Of a stretch of DNA of 64,000 nucleotides, positions 43,565 to 52,135 are shown one piece after another. The stretch is from Bacillaceae bacterium S4-13-56 (GTDB lineage: Bacteria; Bacillota; Bacilli; Bacillales; JAWJLM01). The stretch lies in assembly GCA_040191315.1 (NCBI GenBank), contig JAWJLM010000004.1, positions 78,767 through 142,766 on the forward strand, read 5' to 3'. The translations under genes were made by a program, and so were the position numbers. The notes beneath the pieces are model-generated. The model saw nothing but the letters and a program-made list of their open reading frames with translations. It ran no database searches and was not told where the DNA came from. Each line of letters begins with the position of its first letter. Position 1 is the stretch's first letter.

Positions 43565-44770
43565 TTTTTGGTAGACGCACGGAATATGCGAAGATGCGCG
43601 GAAATCAGGTAGACGCACGGATCAAGAGAATGGACGCGCGGATCAGTCAAACCGACGCGCGCCCGACCGAAAGAGACGCGCGGAAATCAGGTAGACGCAC
43701 GGATGGAGAGAATCGACGCACGGATCAGCCAAACCGACGCGCGCCCGGCCAAAAGAGACGCACGGAATTCAGGTAGACGCACGGATCAAGAGAACCGACG
43801 CGTGGATCAGTCAAACCGACGCGCGCCCGGCCAAAAAAGACGCGCGGAAATCAGGTAGACGCACGGATGGAGAGAAACGACGCGCGGATCAGTCAAACCG
43901 ACGCGCGCCCGGCCGAAAGAGACGCGCGGAAATCAGGTAGACGCACGGATCAAGAGAATCGACGCACGGATCAGCCAAACTGACGCCGCGCCCGGGCGAA
44001 AGAGACGCGCGGAAATCAGGTAGACGCACGGATCAAGAGAATGGACGCGCGGATCAGTCAAACCGACGCGCGCCCGGCCGAAAGAGACGCGCGGAATTCA
44101 GGTAGACGCACGGATCAAGAGAATGGACGCACGGATCAGCCAAACCGACGCGCGCCCGACCAAAAGAGACGCGCGGAATTTGAGTAGACGCACGGATCAA
44201 GAGAATCGACGCGCGGATCAGCCAAACCGACGCGCGCCGAACCGAAAGAGACGCGTGAAAATCAGGTAGACGCACGGATCAAGAGAAACGACGCGCGGAT
44301 CAGCCAAACCGACGCGCGCCCGGCCAAAAGAGACGCACGGAATTCAGGTAGACGCACGGATCAAGAGAATCGACGCGCGGATCAGCCAAACCGACGCGCG
44401 CCCGGCCAAAAGAGACGCGCGGAAATCAGGTAGACGCACGGATCAAGAGAATCGACGCGCGGATCAGTCAAACCGACGCGCGCCCGGCCGAAAGAGACGC
44501 GCGGAAATCAGGTAGACGCACGGATCAAGAGAAACGACGCGCGGATCAGCCAAACTGACGCACGCCCGGCCAAAAGAGACGCGCGGAAATCAGGTAGACG
44601 CACGGATTAAGAGAATCGACGCGCGGATCAGCCAAACAGACGCGCGCCCGACCAAAAGAGACGCGCGGAAATCAGGTAGACGCACGGATTAAGAGAATCG
44701 ACGCGCGGATCAGCCAAACTGACGCACGCCCGGCCAAAAGAGACGCGCGGAAATCAGGTAGACGCACGGA
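43565..44770. repeat. Phased array P2: fourteen 82-bp tandem units built from GACGCRCGG sub-units
   Basis: The marker GTAGACGCACGG occurs at 43571, then 43609, 43691, 43773, 43855, 43937, 44020, 44102, 44184, 44266, 44348, 44430, 44512, 44594, 44676 and 44758, a constant 82 nt (one 83) from 43609 on. Each unit is four sub-units of 21, 21, 21 and 19 nt, each opening with GACGCACGG, GACGCGCGG or GACGCGCGC. The array is much richer in G+C than its surroundings. It starts about 80 nt upstream of the glycine riboswitch and ends at the stop codon of the deacetylase gene. ORFs within it are shadows. Confidence 0.95.
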
Positions 44771-45361
44771 TTACAACAATTTAAACGAATATCCTTGTTT
44801 TTTAATTTCCTGGATTAATTCCGGCAGGACCAGAACGGTTTGCTTCAACTCATGCAGTAGAATGACTGCACCGTCCTCCAGGTTCTCGACAACATTGGCA
44901 ATGATTTGTTCTGGAGTATCCTTTAACTCCCAATCAATTGCTGCGATTCTCCATAAAACAGTAGAAAGTCCGAGTTCAGCGACAATTTTAAGCGTGTCCT
45001 CGTTATATCTACCAAACGGAGGTCGGAAGTATTTCACTTCGGAGCCTGTAGTCTGAGAAATCTGCTCCTTGCTTAACGCAATTTCTTTCATCTGAGCGTC
45101 ATAAGAGAGCTTAGTTAATTCTGGGTGCTTTATCGTGTGAGTCCCAATGGAATGCCCTTCCTCTAGCACTCGTTTCCAAGGTCGCTTTGGATGTAAAAGT
45201 TTTGTTTGCCAGAAAAACATAGCTGGAACATCCTCTTCCTTCAATATATCTAAAATAGGCTTCAAAACACGACTAGGGCCATCATCAAAGGTTAAAATAA
45301 CGCTTTTCCTATTTGGATCAATAGAAGAGGTGATCACGTTTGTGTCGGTAGTATCGTACAC
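44771..45361 (-). CDS. Polysaccharide deacetylase family protein (probably disrupted at 5' end)
   Basis: NodB-homology deacetylase of carbohydrate esterase family 4, which removes acetyl groups from cell-wall or exopolysaccharide sugars. Motifs are TFDDGPS, GHSIGTHTIKHPEL and RPPFGRYN. From the GTG at 45361 it is 196 aa, but no ribosome-binding site precedes that codon. The natural start is the ATG at 45400, coupled to the glycosyltransferase stop (ATGA) behind GGAGG; it reads MIKSP and then TGA at 45385-45383, with the frame continuing VCGHNSIVYDTTD. One base change (TGG to TGA) would explain this. The tail meets array P2. Confidence 0.78.
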   Translation of the reverse strand: MYDTTDTNVITSSIDPNRKSVILTFDDGPSRVLKPILDILKEEDVPAMFFWQTKLLHPKRPWKRVLEEGHSIGTHTIKHPELTKLSYDAQMKEIALSKEQISQTTGSEVKYFRPPFGRYNEDTLKIVAELGLSTVLWRIAAIDWELKDTPEQIIANVVENLEDGAVILLHELKQTVLVLPELIQEIKKQGYSFKLL

Positions 45362-45396
45362 GATACTATTGTGGCCGCATACTCATGGACTTTTAA

Positions 45397-46407
45397 TCAT
45401 TTTTTTTCGCCTCCACAGGGTTGTTTCAACACTTTTTGATATACTTCAAGAAAAGCCTTGGCTTCGTCTTCCAGTGAATGATGCTCTTCAATATATGCTT
45501 TTGCCACAGAGCCTAATGTCTCTCTCAAAGAAGAGTCTTGAATCAACTTTTCACAATGGCCGATAAATTGCTGTTGGTCATGATATATTAATCCATTCCA
45601 ATTACTCTTAATAATACTTTCATTTCCTTGGTTTGAGGAAGCTATTACAGGCTTTCCCATTCCCATTGCTTCCAAGAGTGCAGCAGGCTGACCTTCTGTT
45701 AGAGAAGTGTTGAGCACTACATCAGCTTCCTTATATAACTCCCCCATTTTTTCATGAGGAAATTCACCGAAATAATGAATCCAGTTGTTGTCGTGAACTA
45801 ATTTCTGGACTATTTTTTCTTCGTCCTCTTCCAAAACAGGTCCTACTAACCACAGTTTCATATTAGGATGTGTGTGATGAACTTTTTCAAGCATGGAAAT
45901 GGCTTCCGGTATATTTTTTATTTTACGAATCCCGGCAGGAAGAAGGAAAATAAACTCGCTTGATTTTTTATAACGATTTACCTTATCAATCTGAAAGATA
46001 TCAGCACTTTGTGGAATGACGTGAATCTTATCCTCAACATGAGGGATTTCTATAACAAGATCCTTCTTAGCAGAATGATGGAAAACGTGAATAGCCTCTG
46101 CTCTAGAAAGGCACTCAATGACTTCATGTCTACGTATTGGATCGTAAAGATCGTGATTTAAATCAGTGCCTGTCAAGGTAACCACATATTGATGGATGCG
46201 CTCTTTGTGATTTTTGAAAAATTGATAAAAACGATAGGCGTTGAAGCCGTGGTAAAGGTCCCCTTGAGGTAGAGATATAAGGGGCTGTGTAATGGAAATG
46301 GTTTCATTATCAATTCCTAATAAATGAAGTCCATGGGCTATTCTTTTCGTGGTTACTGTATTTCCCCGATTCTGATGGAAAAATGGGGTGGCTAATATGA
46401 TCTTCAT
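45397..46407 (-). CDS. Glycosyltransferase family 4 (GT-B fold)
   Basis: Retaining sugar-nucleotide-dependent glycosyltransferase. It is 336 aa from the ATG at 46407 (MKIILATPFFHQNRGN) behind AAAGGAG. The C-terminal half has the GT4 pattern FLLPAGIRKIKN ... WLVGPVLEED ... TSLTEGQPAALLEAMGMGKPVIAS. The 3' end overlaps the ATG of the deacetylase frame by 4 nt, so both were once a two-gene operon acting on a polysaccharide. Confidence 0.9.
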   Translation of the reverse strand: MKIILATPFFHQNRGNTVTTKRIAHGLHLLGIDNETISITQPLISLPQGDLYHGFNAYRFYQFFKNHKERIHQYVVTLTGTDLNHDLYDPIRRHEVIECLSRAEAIHVFHHSAKKDLVIEIPHVEDKIHVIPQSADIFQIDKVNRYKKSSEFIFLLPAGIRKIKNIPEAISMLEKVHHTHPNMKLWLVGPVLEEDEEKIVQKLVHDNNWIHYFGEFPHEKMGELYKEADVVLNTSLTEGQPAALLEAMGMGKPVIASSNQGNESIIKSNWNGLIYHDQQQFIGHCEKLIQDSSLRETLGSVAKAYIEEHHSLEDEAKAFLEVYQKVLKQPCGGEKK

Positions 46408-46611
46408 CCGAGCGGCTCCTTTGAACATAATTCTAGATGTTTTAAAATCTTTCTATATGCATTGTAATGACTATAAAGATAAAATGCCACTATTATGATG
46501 GTTTTCTCATTAGAAAACTTGGCATTTAGAAAGTTTTATGCAAACCACGTTTACTTTGAAAGCACCTGGCACTTTGTTCTCACAAATAAAAACCCTTTGC
46601 AGTGCAGGAGG

Positions 46612-46910
46612 TTAATTTTCCTTCAGCATTTTCAGTAAGTCTTCCAATTGTTTGACTTTTTTGGAGTCTATGTTGGAATCAGACACCACGATTTCAAATC
46701 TGCATATATTACCATCTTGTTTTTGTGTGGGGGTCATCACTGAAAAAATAGGCAATCTCGACTTCCAGGGCCTTCGCAATCTTGACCAAAATCCCTAAAA
46801 CTCGGATTTTTGTGAATATCTCTCTAAGAAGCTTAAATATGATTTGGGAATCCCGGTTATTTCACTTAGCTTATTGAGTGATAATCCTTTTTTAACGAAC
46901 AAAATGTAGC
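46612..46910 (-). pseudogene. Decayed SinR-like XRE regulator gene
   Basis: Pieces of an XRE-type repressor occur in two frames on the minus strand. First KKGLSLNKLSEITGIPKSYL then SFLERYSQKSEF and a stop (about 46900-46800); then in another frame KIAKALEVEIAYFFSDD and finally SNIDSKKVKQLEDLLKMLKE up to TAA at 46612. The order and content match SinR/SlrR-like proteins, but frameshifts interrupt it. The neighbouring gaps (46430-46611 and 46911-47063) show nothing else. Confidence 0.72.
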
Positions 46911-47063
46911 TGTAAAAAATAATTCAGAGTTACAGCCATGGAAAATGATTAGGCAGTAAAAGTAGCATACTCGAATTTAGAACTTCCAGTAGTTCAAGTA
47001 GGTCAATTTCCCAACTAGGAATTGAAGTTGGAAAAAATCAAATGGAGACAGTAAGAACTCCAA

Positions 47064-48377
47064 TCAAAGGGGTTCTTTTTCATACTCTTGATAATGGCCG
47101 CATGCTTTTGCTAGCTGGGAGAACTTTTCGTGGACAAATTTCCGATCAAGAGAAAGAAGAGCATCGGAATCAATTCCCTCTTTTATATAGAGAGCTAGCT
47201 CCCAAACATCCTTCTTTATCTCAGAATCATTACTATCTGCAATCAGTGTCAATGCTTCCAATCCATTGGAAAGAACAGAAATATCATGAAAACCACTTTG
47301 GCGAATTTGATAAAAGGACCTATATAAATAGTCAGAGAAGGTTAGTTGAGGTTTTATCACCCTCAAATTACGATCCTCATCATTCATATATGGTCGAGGT
47401 AGATGTTTTTTTCCTAGCTTCGTTAAAATTTTGCCTAGATTGTCGATGCTGTTGATCGCCGTGTTCGGGTCATTAATTCCAGGAGAGAGGGCCCGCAACC
47501 CGATTTCAACGATTTTAACGATACCAAACTCTATATCCTCAGCAGGTGACATTTGGATAGTTACCGAGAAAAATCTTTCAAAATTCTTCTGTTCTTCTGA
47601 TTCTTCTAGTTTCCAGATAGACAAAACAGGTGTATCTTGGTCAACATAATCTCCAAGTTTCTTTTCAAGTCGTACGATGCAATTCAACTTGGTTGCCTGT
47701 TCAAGAATTCCATCTACATCAATTTCTTGAATATAGCCAGTTTTATTTAAATAGAAAGGTTGTGCTTCAAGTATAAGGAGGTCCTCGCTTTCCCAGTCTT
47801 CCCAAGGTGCATCCTCCGTCACTTGATCTTTGTCAGTTAATTCCTCATCAATCTTTGAGATTGTATGAATCGTGATGTTATGGATAAGACTGCTCACCTG
47901 AATCCAGCTCGTTACGTGATGAATAAAGAAAACAAACACTAATACGCACGCTATAGAAATAAAAACGGAAAAAGAGGGGAAAACAAAAACCTGTTCAGTT
48001 CCCCGGTCCTTTAAGGATAATAGCAAGATTATTGAATAAATAAATCCTCCCACAAAAAAACCGAGAACACGTTGTGTAACTCTATCAGTAATAAAATTAC
48101 GTAATGTGCGAGGGGAAAATTGAGATAAGAACGTAGTCAGCACCACTAATATGGTAGAAAAAGTGATAGTAGTCATTGTTAGTAGAGAAGATGCAATGGC
48201 ACTTAAAATGGTTTGTGCTAGGTCAAGGTCTGAAAACAATAAGTCAGGCAAAAATCGTTTGCTCGAATGATCTTCTGTAATGAGCCTGTCGATAAAGATA
48301 CTAAAAAAAGCAAAGATGACTGCAAATATTCCATATATTGTAGGGATGTACATAAGGGTGGAACGTAGTCGCTTCAT
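47064..48377 (-). CDS. DUF2254 membrane protein
   Basis: 437-aa predicted membrane protein of the DUF2254 family, function unknown. Four hydrophobic helices occupy about residues 12-32, 55-80, 103-125 and 135-155. A large soluble C-terminal part follows, with GYIQEIDVDGILEQA and the conserved DIEFGIVKIVEIGLRALSPGINDPNTA. The ATG follows GGGAGG. Plus-strand ORFs here are antisense shadows. Confidence 0.88.
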   Translation of the reverse strand: MKRLRSTLMYIPTIYGIFAVIFAFFSIFIDRLITEDHSSKRFLPDLLFSDLDLAQTILSAIASSLLTMTTITFSTILVVLTTFLSQFSPRTLRNFITDRVTQRVLGFFVGGFIYSIILLLSLKDRGTEQVFVFPSFSVFISIACVLVFVFFIHHVTSWIQVSSLIHNITIHTISKIDEELTDKDQVTEDAPWEDWESEDLLILEAQPFYLNKTGYIQEIDVDGILEQATKLNCIVRLEKKLGDYVDQDTPVLSIWKLEESEEQKNFERFFSVTIQMSPAEDIEFGIVKIVEIGLRALSPGINDPNTAINSIDNLGKILTKLGKKHLPRPYMNDEDRNLRVIKPQLTFSDYLYRSFYQIRQSGFHDISVLSNGLEALTLIADSNDSEIKKDVWELALYIKEGIDSDALLSLDRKFVHEKFSQLAKACGHYQEYEKEPL

Positions 48378-48439
48378 AAGAAATACCTCCCAATCATGTA
48401 TTTCTAGTGTTGACGGGAGTTAGAAGAAACATTCGGTAT

Positions 48440-48665
48440 AAATAGAATTGCTCTAATATGGGGGTTGCAGCTGAGTGTGACAAGTGATTTTCAAGCGGAT
48501 GTGAACATGGTAGAAAGAGATGCCCAAATAAATTTAAAAAATAGATGCGTATAGAGAGAAAGGGATGCGTCGAACTCAAGCGGATGCGTAAAAGGTAAAA
48601 AGAGTTGCTCGAATTCAATAAACAGGGGCATTCCGACCGAAACCAGATGCATAAACCAGAATTAG
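48440..48665. repeat. Phased short-word array P3 (GATGCGT, about 20.5 nt spacing)
   Basis: A gene-free stretch where GATGCGT or variants (GATGTGA, GATGCCC, GTTGCTC, GGGCATT, GATGCAT) recur at 48498, 48519, 48544, 48564, 48583, 48604, 48626 and 48646, that is 19-25 nt apart. It lies between the DUF2254 start and the MFS end. It is shorter and more degenerate than P2. The rest of 48378-48802 holds only the family-2 fragment. Confidence 0.65.
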
Positions 48666-48740
48666 AACAATAATTAATCGCAGCAACCTAGCCGAATTAA
48701 AAAAGACCAGCCGAAGCCGATCTTCCAAAAATAAGAATAT

Positions 48741-48800
48741 ATGTCTAGCTCCAGGGCCTCATCTCCTTACGTCGATGACCAGGGCGCTTTCGTTTTTCTA
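48741..48800 (+). repeat. Family-2 repeat, short copy
   Basis: About 60 nt: GTCTAGCTCCAGGGC ... CTTACGTCGATGACC ... GGGCGCTTTCGTTTTTC. It has the head and tail of the composite repeat at 29549 with the middle missing. It ends immediately before the MFS stop codon. Confidence 0.75.
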
Positions 48801-48802
48801 AC

Positions 48803-50020
48803 TTAACTATACCATTCCTCCATTTTTTTATCAGAAGGAAGTAAAAAGGTTAGTAATCCTAATAAAGGCAAGGTAGAAACGCCGATCATAGTCGGAGATA
48901 ATCCAACGACATCAATCAATCTCCCTAGTGCTACGGAACCGATGGCACCCATACCGAAAGCGAGCCCGACAATTAAACCAGACATGGTACCGATGTTTCC
49001 AGGTAGTAGCTCTTGAGCATACACAACAGTAACTGAGAAACTTGACATGAGAATAACTCCTACTAGCCCTAGCAAGGGGAAAGCAGCATATGGACCCGCG
49101 AATGGAAGCAATAAGGTTAATGGTGCCGCTCCAACTAGAGAGAACAGAATAACATTTCTTTTTCCAAAACGATCGGCAAGTGGGCCGCCTAAGAAAGTTC
49201 CTACAGCTCCCATGCCTAGAAAAGTAAACACATAAATTTGAGATCGCTCTATAGTAACTCCATAAGTATCCATTGCAAAGAATGTATAAAAGTTTGAAAT
49301 GGCACTTCCATACCAGGAGCGTGCAAAGACTAGAAACACAAGTACAATTAAAGCTACTGCGATAGACTTTGAGTAAGCACGGTCACCTGGAGCTTTACGT
49401 TGAATTTTTTTACTTTGGGATATTATTGATAAATTAGCTGAATACCATCGTGCAATATAAGTCAAAAAGACAACAGCAATCCCTGCAACCAAGGTAAACC
49501 AAGCTGCCCCAATTTGTCCAAGAGGTACTAAAATAAGTGCAGTAATGACTGGTGCCAAAGCTTGCCCGGAGTTGCCACCCACTTGGTAAATGGACTGTGC
49601 CAATCCACGTCGATTCCCAGCTGCCATATAAGCAACACGTGATCCCTCAGGATGAAAGACAGCTGAACCAAGTCCAACAAAAAGCACACTAACGATAATC
49701 CAGCCATAGGAAGGAGCTAAGGCCAACCCAAGGATACCAAACATACTACTCGTTAACCCAATGGGAAGAGCGTATGGCAGAGGCTTTTTGTCGGTAACTA
49801 ACCCGACGATGGGCTGGGTAACTGATGATACCATATTTAAAGAAAAGGCAATAAGTCCGAGCTGAGTGTAGGTAAGTCCCATCGATTTTTCAAGGATCGG
49901 GAACATCGCAGGAATAACCGATTGAATGGAATCATTTAATAAATGGACAAGTCCCATGATAAATAAAATTGAATAAACCGTTTGCCGCTCTTCAACAGGC
50001 TTCACTTTTGCTGTCGCCAT
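48803..50020 (-). CDS. MFS efflux transporter, fosmidomycin-resistance (Fsr) type
   Basis: 405-aa major-facilitator protein with about 12 hydrophobic segments. The stretch AVFHPEGSRVAYMAAGNRRGLAQSIYQVGGNSGQALAP is diagnostic of the Fsr/YfnC-like group. In E. coli a member confers fosmidomycin resistance; the natural substrate is unknown. The ATG follows AAGGAGA. It is preceded on the same strand by a terminator (50126-50095) and a long structured leader, suggesting attenuation. Confidence 0.9.
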   Translation of the reverse strand: MATAKVKPVEERQTVYSILFIMGLVHLLNDSIQSVIPAMFPILEKSMGLTYTQLGLIAFSLNMVSSVTQPIVGLVTDKKPLPYALPIGLTSSMFGILGLALAPSYGWIIVSVLFVGLGSAVFHPEGSRVAYMAAGNRRGLAQSIYQVGGNSGQALAPVITALILVPLGQIGAAWFTLVAGIAVVFLTYIARWYSANLSIISQSKKIQRKAPGDRAYSKSIAVALIVLVFLVFARSWYGSAISNFYTFFAMDTYGVTIERSQIYVFTFLGMGAVGTFLGGPLADRFGKRNVILFSLVGAAPLTLLLPFAGPYAAFPLLGLVGVILMSSFSVTVVYAQELLPGNIGTMSGLIVGLAFGMGAIGSVALGRLIDVVGLSPTMIGVSTLPLLGLLTFLLPSDKKMEEWYS

Positions 50021-50094
50021 AACGAAAATCTCCTTAACCTCATAATTATTTCATTATCTTCTAATTACAAAAGAACATCAAGAAGTTTATTCAC

Positions 50095-50126
50095 ACAAAA
50101 AAGCCCTTTCCCAATGGAAAGAGCTT
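50095..50126 (-). terminator. Terminator between structured leader and MFS gene
   Basis: Stem AAGCTCTTTCC / GGAAAGGGCTT with one mismatch and a CATT-type loop. On the minus strand TTTTTTGTG follows. It lies 75 nt before the MFS start. Confidence 0.85.
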
Positions 50127-50149
50127 ATTAAAAACTAACACTATGTAAT

Positions 50150-50440
50150 ACCCACTCTGTCGTCACTTTGAATGCCTTATAAACCCACTCTCGTAGGTGG
50201 GTGCTCGCATGACTCCTTCCAACTTCCCGATCCAGGGCATGTTGTCTAGAGAAAAATGTTGAGCTCCCTTATAAGTTATACGGTTTAAGACATGGAAAGC
50301 AACGTGCGTCGCAGGTATTATTTTAGAAAAACATTATCTATCTTATTCAGGCTAGAGTCGATAAGATAAATCAAACGCATGTTATGACTGCGTTGACGGA
50401 AGCGGTGATCCGCCGATCACGTTCTCTGTAATAGTAATAT
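50150..50440 (-). ncRNA. Candidate structured RNA or riboswitch-like leader, class unknown
   Basis: A 290-nt gene-free stretch on the minus strand behind a good promoter (TTGTCA, 18 nt, TATATT at about 50470-50442). Hairpins visible are: GTGATC CGCC GATCAC (50405-50420); TCAAACGCA with TGCGTTGA (50371-50396); TATCTTAT with ATAAGATA (about 50338-50367); and ACCCAC / GTGGGT (50183-50202). A terminator then precedes the MFS gene. It could be a cis-acting leader or an independent RNA such as a 6S-like RNA. No known class was recognised. Confidence 0.4.
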
Positions 50441-50529
50441 AACATTAATACTTTCTTTTTGACAATGGAAATTAGCATCAGTAATTACAGTAAAAGGAAA
50501 TAGTTATTGGAAAGGCTCTATTTACTAAG

Positions 50530-50757
50530 TTAATCCTTTTGCCTCTTCTCCATAGCCTTTTTAAATTCTCGCATATCCTCATCAGGCTGTAGGTTATTAG
50601 ATTGAATGGAGCGCTTATAAGTGAAAGGACGTCTAGAATCCACTCGAATACCCATCTGTTCACCTTGAGTAGCAGTTGGGTCGTTGATGATGCTTTCTTG
50701 TTCCCCATCAAAATGTGGAGTTGCTTCATCCCCAACGTTTCGATCATTGTTTGGCAA
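50530..50757 (-). CDS. Small hydrophilic protein of unknown function (75 aa)
   Basis: 75-aa protein starting at TTG 50757 (MPNNDRNVGDEATPHFDGEQ) behind AAGGAG at 9 nt. It is hydrophilic, with no Cys or membrane segment, and ends EFKKAMEKRQKD. Small proteins of this kind are common in Bacillaceae, but the family is not recognised. A longer upstream frame (to 50835) runs through an ATGAAT tandem microsatellite (about 50781-50800) and is unlikely. A second overlapping frame (50478-50747) is a shadow. Confidence 0.65.
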   Translation of the reverse strand: MPNNDRNVGDEATPHFDGEQESIINDPTATQGEQMGIRVDSRRPFTYKRSIQSNNLQPDEDMREFKKAMEKRQKD

Positions 50758-50991
50758 GTTTCTCAGCTCCTTCAGATTTATGAATATGAATATGAATATG
50801 ATGGCACGGTAGTTCCTGACCCCATAGAACCACATAGCCCAAAAGTCGTTTTCTTTTTAAGTTGGGTAAAGCGCCCACACTTTATTCATGAAACTGGGTC
50901 TTTTCATCATTTTTAAAAAGCATTGTCCATTATATGTCATTTTTTAGTCGGGTGAATAGTCTAGTAAAGAAGAAATGAGGAGGAGATATTT

Positions 50992-51468
50992 ATGGGAAAA
51001 ACTTTGGCGTGGCATGAAACGTTAGAGGTACATGAATTAGTCGCGTTTCAATCGATTGGATTGATGAAGCTTAAAAAAATGTTACCAAAAGTTTCTGATT
51101 CGAACTTAAAAAAGATGTATGAGATGACGATTAAGGACCTAGAAAAAAATTTACGGGAGCTTTTATCATTCTATCCGGAAATGCCTGAGCCAGATGAACG
51201 GGCCGAATTTATGAGCCAAGATGTAGGGTTCTATGCTGGGGACTTGCTTATCCTTTTAAAAACAGCTGTCCGAAACTATGCGATTGCTATTACAGAAACG
51301 GCTACTCCAGCTCTTAGAAAAGTCTTAGTTTCTCAAATGGAAAAGGCTATTACGGGACACGAACGAATCTTTAATTATATGTATGAAAAAGGAATGTATC
51401 CAGCTTATGATTTGAACAAATTGCTTGAGGCTGATCAAATGAACGCCAAGAAAGCACTTAAGATGTAG
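50992..51468 (+). CDS. CotF-like spore coat protein
   Basis: 158-aa helical protein of the CotF family (ferritin-like helical bundle) found in spore coats. Features are LAWHETLEVHELVAFQSIGLMKLK at the start, the central DVGFYAGDLLILLKTAVRNYAIAITETATP, and EKAITGHERIFNYMYEKGMYPAY at the end. The ATG follows GAGGAGGAG. A strong terminator follows, so it is a single-gene unit, presumably expressed in the mother cell. Confidence 0.87.
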   Translation: MGKTLAWHETLEVHELVAFQSIGLMKLKKMLPKVSDSNLKKMYEMTIKDLEKNLRELLSFYPEMPEPDERAEFMSQDVGFYAGDLLILLKTAVRNYAIAITETATPALRKVLVSQMEKAITGHERIFNYMYEKGMYPAYDLNKLLEADQMNAKKALKM

Positions 51469-51503
51469 GGATAATTTCTAAAAGATAATTCCAAAAAAGG
51501 AAG

Positions 51504-51537
51504 TAGAAGAGGCGCACCCTAGGGAACGCCTCTTCTA
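51504..51537 (+). terminator. Terminator after CotF-like gene
   Basis: Perfect 11-bp stem TAGAAGAGGCG / CGCCTCTTCTA with a 12-nt loop. The T-run is poor (TAGGAATAAC). Confidence 0.75.
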
Positions 51538-51616
51538 TAGGAATAACTACGCGTAAAAAAGTTTAGCTGTTATTTCTTATGATCACATAGGTGTGACTAA
51601 TCATTGGATGATCTTA

Positions 51617-51706
51617 TTAGTAGCCTACATAAGCAGTTCCAACGATGATTAACAAGATGAACAACACTACAATTAACGCAAAGCCACCGCCATATCCGTA
51701 ACTCAT
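51617..51706 (-). CDS. YjcZ-type small sporulation protein (29 aa)
   Basis: A 29-aa ORF, MSYGYGGGFALIVVLFILLI then IVGTAYVGY, behind a perfect GGAGGTGA site. It has the Gly/Tyr-rich start and single hydrophobic helix of YjcZ-like small sporulation proteins, which occur in several copies in Bacillus genomes. The convergent neighbour is a CotF-like gene. Its function is unknown. Confidence 0.88.
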   Translation of the reverse strand: MSYGYGGGFALIVVLFILLIIVGTAYVGY

Positions 51707-51904
51707 AGAGTAAGTCACCTCCTAATGCAGGATCATTATATACTATGTCGATATATCTCTTTTGGAAGGACATTCAACCATTTTTATAAAAAATAGGTGT
51801 ATACCTATGGAAAAAATGGTAGGGTTTGTTCTAGAGAACTTCATTGCTAAAACAAGATTTGTCGTGTAAAGTATGAATAAATGTAATGGAAAGGGGATTG
51901 TTGT

Positions 51905-52135
51905 ATGGGGAAGTGTTCCATTGATCATTCCATGGAAGATACAAGAAAAAAACTTGACGAACAACGTCCATTCTTACCTCAAAATTTGGCAATGCAACTT
52001 TCGAATTTTTTAGAGCAAGATCTTGCCCAGGGAATCTTAAATGAGGTTTTTCATTTATTAAAAAAATACGATTTGGCCTCAGAAGAGGAACGGGAAGATC
52101 GCAATAAAAAGTTAGAAACTATTGTTAGTCAATAA
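51905..52135 (+). CDS. Conserved small Bacillus protein of unknown function (76 aa)
   Basis: 76-aa soluble, charged protein (MGKCSIDHSMEDTRKKLDEQ ... ILNEVFHLLKKYDLASEEER). It is helical, has one Cys at residue 4 and lacks signals. The ATG lies 10 nt after AAAGGGG. It looks like a Bacillaceae group-specific protein; the family is not recognised. The following 150 nt hold only weak dyads. Confidence 0.72.
   Translation: MGKCSIDHSMEDTRKKLDEQRPFLPQNLAMQLSNFLEQDLAQGILNEVFHLLKKYDLASEEEREDRNKKLETIVSQ

Noticed and set aside
43561..44275. ORFs of 71 and 73 codons in the GACGCRCGG array (Arg/Asp- or Arg/Val-rich products)
   Set aside because: They simply translate the 82-bp repeat, have no ribosome-binding site, and exist on both strands.
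43565..44770. CRISPR array
   Set aside because: The unit is conserved over its full 82 nt, there are no unique spacers, and no cas genes are nearby.
47042..47455. 137-codon plus-strand ORF
   Set aside because: It is antisense to the 3' part of the well-supported DUF2254 gene.
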